From Colletotrichum lupini (taxonomy: Eukaryota; Ascomycota; Sordariomycetes; Glomerellales; Glomerellaceae), in assembly GCF_023278565.1 (NCBI RefSeq), contig NC_064678.1:5394001-5458000 (forward strand): a stretch of DNA of 64,000 bases. The letters are read 5' to 3'. The notes under the pieces are model-generated. The model worked only from the letters and a program-made list of their open reading frames with translations. It had not been told where the DNA came from and made no database searches. Shown in pieces: positions 41,049 to 52,425 of the stretch (the first letter of the stretch is position 1; every line of letters starts with the position of its first letter). The translations under genes and the position numbers were made by a program.

Positions 41049-41986
41049 ATTTGCCGGTCAATACCGAGAATTGTATGAGTAATTACCAGTCAATCAATCC
41101 ACATTCATAGGACTTCTTTCCTCTGCCCTTTCATAATATCGTGGGATTTCCCAGTGACAAGCAGATATCCTCACCACTAGACTATCGGGGATGGGTGGAT
41201 GTTGACATCCAGTGATAGTTGGTTGGGGGCAGGACTGAGTTGAGGCAATAAGTAACGTAGGGCACGACCCACCGCTAACCTGAGGGCTCGGGCGGGACTT
41301 GGTCGGCGACGACTGCCGTCCTACTGCCTCATTCTGGCTGCAATTCGGGTCGACGGTGCGTCCTGTGCGTCTGCTAGCCATTTCTATGCCGGGCAACCCG
41401 TCTTGACGTCTTCTTTAAACGATCAATCATCCGGTGCGATCATTTGTGAGTATGGTGTGAGGTTACACAGAAGACTGGATGAACCCGTGAAAACGTTGTC
41501 TAGAGACTTGGCAGACAGAGGCCTAATTTGGCAATCGGCACTGTTCCCATTCGCTGAGCGCGCCGAACAGGGATTTCGTGGCGGCATTAATGCAAACCTA
41601 ATTACTTCTTACTACGGTTCCCTCCTCTACTTTCTGTCATCTTTTTATATGCCCTGATCCAACGCCAGGGCGAGCTGATGCGCATCCTACACATAGATTA
41701 TGGATTGTAAGCAGGAAGATCCAAGGCGCCGGGGCCTATGAATTTGGATGAATCATTCAATACAGAGACTTGGCGGACCTCATCACAGGCTGCAGTTGAC
41801 GCTTTCATGGGATGGTTTACCCGCAAACACTTCAATCCTTCGATCTATTTTTGCACCCGACTACTATCTATGTACCTGAATTGAAAAAAGTGCGACGAGC
41901 ACCCTCGCAGATGAGATGCCGGCTAATCCTTGCTTGGCGACTTCCAGCTCTCACGCAGGGCGTCCCCAGCTTCAGGAGTTATAAGC
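41049..41986. other. Intergenic region; right flank of the island
   Basis: No supported gene. The island palindrome ceases here and the next gene is an ordinary secreted protease. I found no terminal repeat that defines the junction. Confidence 0.45.
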
Positions 41987-44900
41987 TCAGCCGTGTTGTA
42001 AACCAACATCTGGGACTGAACTGTCAGGCGATGTTTGATTGCCAACAACCATGAAGTCTCGCCTCCAGATATCCCAGTGATCGCTCTTCGTCGGGTCTCC
42101 AAACGGACTCAGCGCAGCAACTCGCATACTGTCGACGCCTCGTTAGATCTCTACACCGAGAAATGTTGCAGTCTGAGAGACTTACGTGTAGTTTCCAGTT
42201 TTGATCTTCGAGCCGTCAGAGAACCTACCAAGCCACCAAGCCCTCCAGGGTGCATAGTTGTAGTCTTCCCTCGAGAGCTCTCCCATGGGACCCCGGATGA
42301 GGTCGAATTCGTTGTCGTTATCGGGGTCAAAGACGGTAGCGTGCCTTTCGTTGTCCTGTGTACAAATAAGCGCTATTCAGGTGCGAATGTGCCGCATAGT
42401 GAAGGCGTGGTATTATCAGATGAGATGAACTTACCCAGGTCGCAGCATGTCCAACAAATCCACCTTTTCCAGGAACAGGCGGATACGTCCCCCAGCTCTT
42501 CTCTTCCCATCCGCGCTCAAAGATATCCCAGCGTAGAACAGAGCAACCCCATCGGAAGTTCATGTAGAGTTTCGGAAAATCCTGTGATTCCAGGGAAAGG
42601 TCAAAGGAGAAGCTAGTGAGCAACACATCAGCAAGGTTACTGGAGGGGGTATATCAGCGGGGTCTTACTTGGTCTTGTATACCATAGGAGTGTCATCCGT
42701 TCCCGAGTTGATATACGGGTATTCGTCCACAAACATCTTCTTAAAGGTCTTGCGTAGATCGGAGGCGATGCCCATGTAAGGCACCGAGAGCTGCTCCCCG
42801 TTGGAGCCGTGGATGCGAATCTTGCCGCTGTAAAGGGGCATGGCTGAATGGTTTCCGCCTTTGGGGTGTTCGAATGTGAATCTGGACCAAGGCATTAGTT
42901 GACGGTGGTAATAAGAGAACGCGACGTAGTGTACCTACTTTGCCTCTTTGGTCTCTCCTGGACCAACGGTAAACTCCTTGGGAAACGTCACGTTCGGGAC
43001 CAACGGCGTAGCCAATGGAACCAACCCCGTATACTGGGGGCCCATCTTGATGTTGTCCCTATCATCGAGGACCTCGTACGTCCCTGCAGTCTCGACGCAA
43101 AAGCTGTACGTAATCGGACCAGTGCAATTGTTCGTAATCATGAGAGAGTGCAAAGCACGGAAGTTTGTTGTGTCGTTGAGCGCAAACTTGGCGTACGAGA
43201 GCTCGGTCCGGTAGTCCAGAACCTTGGTAGCGTTGACCAAGCCGTTGCCTAGTTGGAAGATTGGGGCCCGCGTCGTCCCATAGTCTGTCATGTTCAGCCC
43301 ATTATTCCACGGAAGCGAATCGCCACTGGACAGGATCCTGGCTGAGAGCATCTTGCCGAACCCGGTGCCGTGGACCTTTCTGCCGCCGTGCTTCGAGATG
43401 AAGAGTGCAGCTATACCTGCCACGTACGGCGTAGCCATTGACGTGCCCGACTTTAAGCCATATTTCCCCTGCGGGATGGTGGAAAAGATGTTGCTTCCTG
43501 GAGCTGCGATATCTGGTTTGATCTGGAGATCGTACAGTCCACCCATGGAAGTGAAGTAGGAGCTGACAACGGCGGGGTTCTTCAAGTTAACCAGACCCGA
43601 ACCGGACTCGTTGAAGAACCGGGCCGTAACCCTAGCCCCTTTTGCGAGCGCGGCAAGGATCTCGACCCCAACAGCATGCTCCGTGATGCCCTCTGTACGA
43701 TAAACGTCATAGCTGTTGGGCATCGGGAAAGTTTCGTTGTCGTTGAACAGCAGCATGTACTTGGCGCCGGCAGACTGAAGGGCATATCGTTTGTTGAAAC
43801 CGTTACAGCCACCACGGGGAACCATAGCAAGAGCACCAGTCAAGTTTACCGTCCCCGGTGGCAAGAAGCGGCATCCGATTGTGGTGTTGAGAGGGTCAAA
43901 GGACAGCGCGGTTATGGGAAGACTCGAGTTGAGGGGGAAGTTATGTGTGAGGCCACCATAGAAGAATCCGTACCTCGACTTGTTGACGTCGCCGTTTCCG
44001 TAGTCAAATGTCACCTCAAAGGGCATCCCAGGGACGTATGAGGGCTCAGTAGACGCCACTGAGAGTACGCTTCGTCCGGCTTGACCGTTTTCCCCGAGGA
44101 AAGCACCGCCTTCACCCGTGTTGCCCGCGGAAATCGTCACGACAACGCCTTGGTCCACGAGACGGGAAGCAATCTCGGCCCAGGCGTTGGACGAGAACCC
44201 TCCACGACCTCCGATCGAGGCGGTGATGATGTCGGCCTAGCATGGGGTCAGATGAGAGAACAACCGGTTGATAATTGTGACCAAATTTACGCCATCATTA
44301 TGAGCCATTAAGAACGCCTCAATCAGCGTCTCTTCATCTGTATCGCCACTCTGTAGTCACAGTCAGCATGGGCCTGAAAGCCAGGGTCTTGTTCTTACCG
44401 TCCCGGAAAAGACCTTGTAAGACAAGATGTTAGCTTCAGGAGCGACTCCCTGCCAGCTGTGACCTTGTTAGTCTCCTGCTCCAAGCATCGCAAGCGCTTA
44501 CTAACGTATCTGACTGTCCGGCAACGATCCCAGAGACATGGGTGCCATGCCCGCCGAGAGAATCTTGCTCGTATGGGTCCTTGTCAGGCCGTTTGGGTCC
44601 ATCACCACTAGGCCAGTCTTATCACATTTCCTTGTAAGCCCACGCTGTGTGAAGACGTGCTGGTCATCCTGATCTCACCTGAGTCGCCGACGAGATCATA
44701 TCCGCCCATGACCTTGAAGCCCTCACCGAAACCACCACCAAGCTAAGATGTCAGCTGGCAATCGCTAGTCAGGAAGGGAACCGGAACTCACAGCGGGATG
44801 TGTATAGTCAACACCAGCATCAACAACAGCCACTTTGACACCCTTGCCTAGAATTCCTCTCTCATGAAGCCTTTGAACACCAGTGATGCCGTGAATGTTG

Positions 44901-45320
44901 TAGTTGTTCCCCGAGACACCTCCACTGAACTCCTGGCCATTCTCGACCATGGCCCTCTGGACTCTGCGCGATGGCCAAACGTTGCTCGCACCGCGGAGAA
45001 AACGCAGGTCCTCCTCGTCGTTGCCCGTCAACTCGACGCTGACTCCGGTAAAGACAGGACTGCGGAAACTTTTGTACACTGTCGCACCGGCGAAAGCGGA
45101 TAACTCTGTCTCGAGCTGCTTGAAATCCGAGTCCTGTGATGATTGACCTCAGCGATGTCTCGGAGCCACCAGAACAATTACACCTTACTTTCGCGAGCTC
45201 CACGATGAAGCGTCTCGTTCCGGAGGATCGATTCTCGCTCAGGGTCTGCTGCTGTCGTCCAAAACGAGCCAGACTCGCGCCCGTGAAGGACAAGATCGCG
45301 ACTGCAGTTGTCAGACGCAT
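41987..45320 (-). CDS. Secreted subtilisin-like serine protease (S8, Vpr/C5a-peptidase-like)
   Basis: Eleven exons by hand splicing: 45320-45189, 45133-44792, 44742-44679, 44617-44506, 44456-44399, 44350-44291, 44236-42939, 42881-42669, 42612-42435, 42355-42186 and 42128-41987. This gives 922 aa with the frame kept throughout. There is a signal peptide (MRLTTAVAILSFTGASLA), then an I9-type propeptide. The catalytic triad is D149 ('AVVDAGVDYTHP'), H203 ('GGHGTHVSG') and S522 ('SGTSMATPYVAG'), with oxyanion N295 ('SAGNTG'). A protease-associated (PA) insertion lies between His and Ser ('VPRGGCNGFNKRYALQSAGA'). The C-terminal ~300 residues resemble the Fn3-like DUF1034 domain of large subtilases. 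It is predicted to be exported and autoprocessed, and to degrade extracellular protein. Some introns have non-standard donors (GTTAGT), so exon edges may move by a few bases. Confidence 0.85.
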
Positions 45321-46479
45321 GATGGCTAGCTTGGAACGAAAAGTAGCTCTTGAAGTTGTCAAGTAGAGGACTGAGAGATTAGGTGGAGGAGAAGGCCTTA
45401 CTCTCATCATTTGTATTGCTGAAAGTTCTGCTGCGCCCTGAAAGGTGAATGGGCATGCTGTTCTAGCAGACCCATGTGAGATACCGGGTGCGAGGGCACC
45501 TGCATGCTCGCCTCGTTCAAGATCCATATTGAAAACAAACATAATACCCGTTTACACGGCAAACAGGTTCTCCGACACTTTCTTTGTCCGGTCCGGAGCG
45601 GTGAGATGGTGATAAACGTGCCACCAGTCTCAAGACATGCCTCAGAGGGGGTTTCAAGTGGCTCTGCAGCTGGAGTATTTCAAGAGGCAGCGGGTCAATT
45701 CAAAAGTTTGGCAGTAAGGTACATTCTTGTTCTTCACGTTGACCATTGGTGGTCAAGCGGCACTTGGTGATGGACTTCGGTTCACAAGACACGAAGATAC
45801 GGCAGCCTATCTTTCGCATATCCTTCCGTGTGCAGTATGGGGCAGACAGCCTGGCAGATCTTGGCTACCCGCATGACCTGTTCTGTTCACAGCATTCGTG
45901 TGGAACAGGCGATGATGAGTAGCAGTGAGATCCTCTAGCAGCACCACGTACCTCATCCAAATGAATATCAGTAGGCGGCAATGAACCTGATTCAAGCGGT
46001 TAGTCGGGCACCAGCAGGGGCAAACAGGTAGTAAGGCAAAGACATCGATGAGTTTGCAGGTACGGCCGAAGGTAAGAAGATCATGCCGTTTTTGGAGTCA
46101 CGATGCCGACGGGTATAATTGACAGGGTTTGGCTGAGCGACTGAATCCGCCGGGATGTCGCCTAACCTGTTTATGTGCCTATCATTTTGTGGTCGGAGAG
46201 CATGGCAGCAGTTGCAGACGCCAGGTAATCGATAGAGATAGCAGAGCCTAGGTTTCACGGCGGGAAGAGGATGTTCCACAGCCCCCGGATCAAGTCCAAA
46301 TTTCCGTATTGCAAACCTCGTGGCAGACGAAGTCGGGACGGAAAGTACAGCAAACGGACTGTAAGCTTGGACAGCAATCATTACACGACACGCGTCTACC
46401 TGAACGAGAAGACAACCATACGAGTAAACGGGAAGGCTGACAACGTGAACATCGGAACGAATAACACAAACACATCTCT
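45321..46479. other. Intergenic region between subtilase and gpi16
   Basis: About 1.15 kb with no supported gene. It presumably holds the subtilase promoter and the 3' flank of gpi16, both transcribed to the left. Confidence 0.5.
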
Positions 46480-48280
46480 TTATTTCTTGGCTGACCGAAT
46501 GCCCTTGAGCTTCGCCAAGAGACCAGCTATTTTGGCCTTGAGGACTGGACTGGGGCCTTCATCAGCGCCAACCAGTCTTCGAACTAGGATATTATACATG
46601 CCGCCGAAAGCGAGTGCGATCGCCGTCGAGGTGAAGATGATGACATTGTAAGGCATGCTAAAGTCTGGTGTGGGCAGATTCAACAGCAGCGTGGTAGTGC
46701 GTGTACTTTGCGTACGGGGGCTGAGAGTAGTAATGACTGCCGCGGCAATGTCGAAACCGCGATTGGCGTCGGGTGGGTACTCAGTGTAACGAAGAATCGA
46801 CTTTTCAAAGTCGTAGGTGAGAAAGACTGTAGAAGCGGGAGGGATACGCATCCGCAGCTCAAGCTGTGTGCCTCTGGCACGGTCGACAGCCGGGCGGTAG
46901 TAAATGTCCTCGACAATCGACGGCTGCGAACCTGACGATCCCTCGATGCGCGCGTTGAGAGTATGGAGGTAAACTCGCATAAACCAGGGAAGCGATTCCA
47001 TGTAGATGAACTCGACCTCCGTGTCCTTGCTTGGGTTCGTAAGAATGGCTTGCATACCGCCATGCTCTTGTCCGTGTCCAGTGAAACTGCGCTCAGCGTA
47101 GATGAGAGGAGTGGGCGGTTCGACCAATTCCTTGGTAGGATCCTGTCCCTCCTTGTCTTCCAAGGGGAGAACAATTTCTAGCTCTGAATCTGCACCAATT
47201 TTGAAGCAGCGCGATGCTCCATTGGGGTTCAAGATCTCCGTAGCTCCGCCAGACGTATACACACCTCGGGTGTGGGGAACCTCAATACAGACTGGAGGCA
47301 CATCCTCGTCTGTCAGAGGGCATGTGCCTTTGATCGACTTTCCGAAAATTTGGGACAGTGTCCATTCCTGACCAGTGGTAAGGCCGGTAGGATAGCATGT
47401 TTCGTCGTTGTGATACGGCTTGGAGGTATCGCACTTCAACTCGTGTCCAGGGGGTGGACGGGGAATCGGGTTGTCTCTTGGTCGCTTGGATCGGTCAATG
47501 TCGAGAACCATGTCAATAGTCTGCTCGATTTGTAGAATACACTCCTGGCCCTCGGGGCAGACAGGCTTGATATCGATGGCCATGCTTTGGAAGGAGGAAT
47601 CGAAGAGCTTGTGGCCGTCTAGCAGACTCGAGATGCCCGCCTTTCCCTTGCAAGGGAGCAGCTTCAAGAAGGGTGTCAAGTTCTCTGTACACACCACCTC
47701 CTTTGGCAGAACGCCATGGAGGAGCTGCATGTTCGGGATGGATGCTTCGGGGTGGTCACCCTCGGGTTGGAATGACATGACCGGTCGGGTGGTTCGGGTT
47801 CCGTCGACGAAGTTAAGCGATGCGCAGAAGAGTCCTGAAAGAGCATTGGTGAGGGTCAACCACTTCTGATCCGCCCTGCATGCGTGTAAGTATAATCCAT
47901 CTACAGTATGACAAGTGAGTGACATACTCCTCGTCCGTCTCGGCCTCAAGCCATGCCCATAGCTCCACGCCCGTCCCGCCTTCGCGCTGACCATCCCAAG
48001 GCCGACTTCCCCAGCTCTCGGCATCCCATCTTCCCAAGCTGAATCTCAGATGAAGCTCTCTCGTCCCGGCATATTGAAGAATCTGACCCAACGACCGGGG
48101 GAAGTATCGGAAGTTTTGCAAGTCGAAATCAGATAGCGATGTATTGGACCGGAAGTTGAAGCTCGCAAGGAGGGCGGACAGGGGCAGCGGGCGGAGGTTC
48201 AGCTGCTCGTGGTAATCCGCAGCCAGGCCAAAGGAGGCGAGGCAAGAGAAAAGAATGGCCGCCAGAAATTGGCGCATCAT
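46480..48280 (-). CDS. gpi16: GPI transamidase subunit Gpi16 / PIG-T
   Basis: Two exons: 48280-47928 and 47875-46480, 582 aa. The intron is GTATGT...GCAG, 52 nt. The signal peptide begins MMRQFLAAILFSCLASFG; a large ER-lumenal domain follows. Family hallmarks can be read: 'YHEQLNLRPLP' near the N-terminus, 'FNFRSNTSL', 'FPRSLGQIL', 'ELHLRFSLGRWD', 'LFCASLNFVDGT', and 'GGMQAILTNPS' with the following membrane-proximal region. One C-terminal TM segment (about 532-552, 'VIIFTSTAIALAFGGMYNIL') precedes a short basic tail. Gpi16 is disulfide-linked to the catalytic Gpi8 and holds the complex that attaches GPI anchors in the ER. Two adjacent Met codons could start it; the upstream ATG at 48,301 is also in frame. 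Confidence 0.9.
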
Positions 48281-48627
48281 GAAGGGAGTGTCGCAGCGCA
48301 AAAGAACGAGATTCGCGTCTGCTGCGGTCTCTCCCCTGCACGGCGGCGCATGTAATGCCGTTGGAGGTGGTCGTGAGGGATGTCTGGGCGGTGGAGCCTG
48401 GCAGAATCCCTCTTATGTAACCACATCTCGGGGAAAGTACCTTTTACAGCTCTCCACATTCCGCCCATGGTTCATCCCGCGCGACACGCCTTCTTCCCCA
48501 GAACTTCGCGAATTTCCTTACCTTCAATTTAAGATACCCAATTGACCCGTCCACAAAACTCCACGCCAAGCCACGATATATCGTATACTCAACAAATCTC
48601 GACAGACATCATCGAGCATCACATACA

Positions 48628-49504
48628 ATGGCAGCAGAACAGAGAAAGCTGCTGGAGCAGCTCATGGGCGGCTCGGCTAGTACGCGGGCAGCCTCGCTCT
48701 CCATGACAGATCCTAAAGTCTGCAGATCATTCCTCGTCGGCACATGCCCCCACGACCTCTTCACGAATACCAAGCAAGATCTCGGCCCTTGCCCAAAGCA
48801 GCACTCTGAAGCACTCAAGGCCGAATACGAGGGACTGTCAGATAAGGAGAAGCAAAAGTACGGCTTTGAGTACGACTACATGCGCGACCTTCAAAAGTAC
48901 ATCGACGACTGCAACAGGAGGATAGACTCAGCACAGCGCAGACTCGAGAAGACGCCCGACGAGATCCGCCAAACAAATGCCTTGGTATGGCCTCAACACT
49001 CCCTCGCACTGCACTAGTTAATAGCTAACGATGTCACAGCTGAAAAGCATCGCTGAACTCTCCTCCACAATCCACAACGGCACCCTCGAAGTCGAAATCC
49101 TCGGAGAAATGGCCGAAGTATCCCGCGCGATCGACGAATTCTACCGAGTACGCCAAGCACAGCAAACAAAATTGGACCGCGAGAAGGAACTCAAGGCCCT
49201 GTCAGACACCTCGGGCCCATCCGGCCACCAGAAGCTGCAAGTTTGCGACGTTTGCGGCGCCTACCTCAGTAGGCTGGACAACGACCGCCGTCTAGCGGAC
49301 CACTTTTACGGAAAGATGCATCTCGGCTACGCCCAGATGCGCAAGACCTTTGACGCGTTCCCCAAGGAGATGCGCCACCGCCAACGCGGACCGATGGACG
49401 ACGACAACATGGGACCCGGCGGTCCCAGAGGTCCCAGGAGCGGTGGAGGGTACCGCGGGCGTGGTGGCAGGGGATACCGTGGCGGTGGCGGCGGTGGATG
49501 GTAG
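48628..49504 (+). CDS. luc7: Luc7-like U1 snRNP splicing factor
   Basis: Two exons: 48628-48984 and 49040-49504, 273 aa. The intron is GTATGG...CACAG. The N-terminal 'EQRKLLEQLMG' helix is the family's opening signature. A CCCH finger follows ('CRSFLVGTCPHDLF...GPCPKQH'), then a coiled-coil region (about 85-185). A C2H2-type finger comes next ('CDVCGAYLSRLDND' ... 'HFYGKMH'), then an RGG/Gly-rich tail. Luc7 proteins bind the U1 snRNP and help select 5' splice sites. The tail with repeated GGYRGRGGRG suggests RNA binding or arginine methylation. The gene is divergent from gpi16, with about 350 bases between them. Confidence 0.93.
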
Positions 49505-50175
49505 GCCCATCCGGGGAGTGGAACGCTTTGAAGATGATCGCAGCTCAACCCGAACCAGAGGATGAAGAGTTGATGGGCGGCAATCCGAATTAGGAGCCTA
49601 TATCGACGTTGACCGTCAGATCTCGAAAAAGAGCAGCATGCTACCCTGAGCCCTTGGAATATGACTGAGTATTGCGAAAGGAACCGACCGCCAATACTCT
49701 TCGATCCACGAGCCAAGCTTGTGTAACCCAAACACACAGACATTCAGCATGATACTTGAAGGATGTAAAACGTGGGTGACGATACCACTGGAGGTTGATT
49801 TGCTTCATACTAAGTCTTTTAGGCCTACGATCACAACTGATCCAGTCGGCAACGGCATTGATTCCACGATGGCCAGCATCACGGGTCAAGATAGTGAAGG
49901 ACCCAACTCAAGGGAACATAGACGGCGGCGTTGGGCAGTCCCGGACGGCATTCTGTATTCACGCTCGTAACGGTACCTGCTGAAGACGAGACTCGCAAAC
50001 CCTAGATGCCCACTAAGTGAGGAACCATGCTTAGAAGCGAACTATAATGTACTCCAATTCCTCTTCATTCCCCTCGTAGTGGCGTATTTAAAATGCGTCG
50101 TCGCTGTAATTTTGTGATCCAATCCGTGATGCTTCTCCTCGTCGTAAAGCTTTACTGTCCGCTCAGGCATAGTCC
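49505..50175. other. Intergenic region between convergent luc7 and RGG-protein genes
   Basis: About 670 bases of 3' flanks. No gene or repeat seen. Confidence 0.5.
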
Positions 50176-51549
50176 TCAAGAAGAAGACTGCGCGGCGGCG
50201 TTCTTGAGCTTCTCGTCAAAGGCCTCCATCTCGTCGTCCCACCTACCAAGAGGCGACAGGACAGGGGGCGAAATGGCACCGCTCGTAGCCTTACCAGGCA
50301 GGGCAGGGAATTCCTCGGTGCTGATGACCGGCGCCGGTGCGGGAGCCTGGGCGGCAGGAGCCTTAGCTTCCCGAGCGCCATTCGAATCCCCCCGTTCATG
50401 GTCATTCCCATACCCGCCACGACCGCCGCGTCCACCCCGCCCCTGCCCACGACCTCTTCCACGGCCCCTACCACCTCTCCGCTCTTCACCACCACCAGCA
50501 TACCGATCACCCTGCGGCGCCTCATCCTCCCTCGAAGCAAACCGGCTCCCGGCAAGCCCCGCAGACCTCGTCCCCCGAACCCCGCCATTCGCGCCCCGGA
50601 ACCCCCTCCTCTCCTCCTCAGCAGCGAGCGCCTCCTTGCCCTCGTCCCACCCGCCCTCCTTGATACTCATCGCCTTGAGCTTCCTCTCGCGGTTCTTGGC
50701 GCGCTCGTCGTCCATGCGCCGACGCTCCTCCTCGCCGCGCCGCCGCCTCTCCTCGTCGGCTTTCTTGCGCTGCCGCGCCTCCTCCATGCCGCGCGCGTAG
50801 GCCTCCGCGTGGCTGCGCTCGTCCTGCTCCGCCTGCTCGAACTTGCGCGTCTTTTCGGCGTTGAGGATGCGCATCTGTTCCATTTTGGCGGCGAGTTGGG
50901 ATTCGCTTAGTTTGGTACGTGGGTTCGCGCCCGAGCCGAGGCGGGCTTCTGCGTTGAGGGCTGTGTTTGCGCCGGGAGCGGCGGCGGCGTTCTTTTCGCG
51001 GGGTGCGTGAGGTACTGCTGCCGGAGCGGGCGAGTTGCTCTTGGGAGAGGCCGCGTCGCTCGGGGCTGCGGCCGCCGGGGGAGGGGCGACAGCAGCATCA
51101 TCGGCGGCAGGGGCAGTCGGTGCAACGGCCGGGGCAGGTGAGTTTTGCGCCGCGGGACCGGTGGGCGGCTTGGTCGCGGTCGCGGTCGCGGCCGGAGGGG
51201 GAGTCGAGACGGCGGCGGGGGCTGCCTGGCGAGGGCCGCGCGGGGCAGCAGGGGCCGGCTTGGGGTCGGCGAATCTGGAGTTTGCGAGACCACCCCTCGG
51301 CGCCGTGGGGGGTTTCTTGTTGGCCGGGGCTTGCTTTTGCGGCTTCTGCTGCTGTTGCTCTGCAGCCTTGGGCGCGACGGGCGCGGGCGCTGGTGCTGGT
51401 TTTGGTGGCTCGACTGGCGGCGTCGCGACAGCGGCGGGAGGAGGGGCGACGACGGTTTCGACTGTCTCGATGGCCTGGGGATTGCTTACAGGCTCAAAGT
51501 CGTCAAAGAAGAGGTCGTCGTCTGTGCGGCCTCCAAATTGGTCGTCCAT
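50176..51549 (-). CDS. Pro/Ala-rich, RGG-box RNA-binding-type protein
   Basis: Single exon, 457 aa, from the ATG at 51,549 (MDDQFGGRTDDDLFFDDFEP). Further upstream codons in the same frame lack an ATG. An acidic N-terminus is followed by about 200 residues of Ala/Pro-rich disorder. A strongly charged helical segment follows (about 210-300, 'KMEQMRILNAEKTRKFEQAEQDE...EERRRRGEEERRRMDDERA'). A Gly/Arg block comes next ('GGRGRGRGRGQGRGGRGGRGG', about 380-400), and the C-terminus holds 'STEEFPALPG'. The last motif and the RGG box resemble fungal proteins bound to translating ribosomes or mRNA (Stm1/Habp4-like), but I cannot assign it firmly. It is highly G+C-rich, with no intron. Confidence 0.75.
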   Translation of the reverse strand: MDDQFGGRTDDDLFFDDFEPVSNPQAIETVETVVAPPPAAVATPPVEPPKPAPAPAPVAPKAAEQQQQKPQKQAPANKKPPTAPRGGLANSRFADPKPAPAAPRGPRQAAPAAVSTPPPAATATATKPPTGPAAQNSPAPAVAPTAPAADDAAVAPPPAAAAPSDAASPKSNSPAPAAVPHAPREKNAAAAPGANTALNAEARLGSGANPRTKLSESQLAAKMEQMRILNAEKTRKFEQAEQDERSHAEAYARGMEEARQRKKADEERRRRGEEERRRMDDERAKNRERKLKAMSIKEGGWDEGKEALAAEEERRGFRGANGGVRGTRSAGLAGSRFASREDEAPQGDRYAGGGEERRGGRGRGRGRGQGRGGRGGRGGYGNDHERGDSNGAREAKAPAAQAPAPAPVISTEEFPALPGKATSGAISPPVLSPLGRWDDEMEAFDEKLKNAAAQSSS

Positions 51550-51930
51550 TGTGAAGGATATGTGTTCTGACAATTATACTAGACAAAAAGGTATGAAGGA
51601 GAGAATGTCGGTAAGGAGCTATAGCAAGGGAAGCTAAGATATTTGGAGCAGATGCACGAGGTTGGTTTGCGAAGGAGTTGCCCTCGAAGCTCTGGGTGTT
51701 TGGAGGGCCTGCGAACCATGTCGGATTAGGCAAGTGGGGTTGCCAAGCGCAAGTCGAGTCTGGAGGCACTGGAAGGAAATACCTTCGGCCCGCCATATCG
51801 GAGAAAGGCAGTCGAGTATCGGAGTTAGTGAGGCTGTTCCTCCCCAGTGTTTGGTACATGAATGGCGTGAATCATCTTGGCCGCACATCACGGCGCGAAG
51901 TGATTCTCAAAACTGATCAAAGTATTTTCC

Positions 51931-52425
51931 TCAAGCCTCAACATCGGTTGCCTCTAATTTCTGGATCAGCTTCTCAAGCAGCTCTTCATAGCTCTCCACG
52001 AATGGAATCTCATATCTCGAACAGACGACTTGAACATTGCCCCTCTTCTTGTACCCTTCAGAACAAGCGACAATGACCTTTCCCTTTGAGCGAGCACAAA
52101 GTCCCAACTCGAGCAAGCTGATGTGGCCTTCTGTCTCCGGTTCAAAGTAAACAACGATGATGTCGGCCCTCTCTTGCATATCCAGCTCCCAGTTAACCTG
52201 GTTGCTGAATCTCTCATCCGAAATATCCTCCTTCCAGGTGCTGTCCCAGTCCGGCCGGAAGGGATCAAATATGACCACCGGCAGATGAGCCAGTGAGTCG
52301 GCGACATCCTTGCGCCAGTCTCTCTTGCTTGTTGTGCCTGCGAGGAAGATTGTCCTTTCGCGGATTGTCTGTTCCCTCGTCAGAGGATGGATGACCCTGC
52401 TCTTCCTTTGTGTCGCGGTGCTCAT
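51931..52425 (-). CDS. Nucleoside 2-deoxyribosyltransferase-like protein
   Basis: Single exon, 164 aa, from the ATG at 52,425. An in-frame ATG at 52,530 is the alternative, but its extra residues look like leader. Visible motifs are 'TIFLAGTTSKRDWRKDVADSL' (Rossmann-like first strand and loop), 'VVIFDPFRPDWDSTW', 'VNWELDMQERADIIVVYFEP' and 'LLELGLCARSKGKVIVACSEGY'. These fit the Nuc_deoxyri_tr2 family, a small alpha/beta fold that cleaves or transfers N-glycosidic bonds of nucleosides. The conserved Glu of 'HISLLELG' is the probable catalytic residue. The substrate is unknown. Confidence 0.8.
   Translation of the reverse strand: MSTATQRKSRVIHPLTREQTIRERTIFLAGTTSKRDWRKDVADSLAHLPVVIFDPFRPDWDSTWKEDISDERFSNQVNWELDMQERADIIVVYFEPETEGHISLLELGLCARSKGKVIVACSEGYKKRGNVQVVCSRYEIPFVESYEELLEKLIQKLEATDVEA

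Noticed and set aside
50176..51637. Long plus-strand frames opposite the RGG-protein gene
   Set aside because: Shadow frames of a very G+C-rich gene; their Ala/Gly/Arg repeats mirror the real protein.
52033..52043. GAACATTGCCC as an island palindrome copy
   Set aside because: One mismatch, isolated, in the conserved coding sequence of an ordinary gene; about three such matches are expected by chance in the window.
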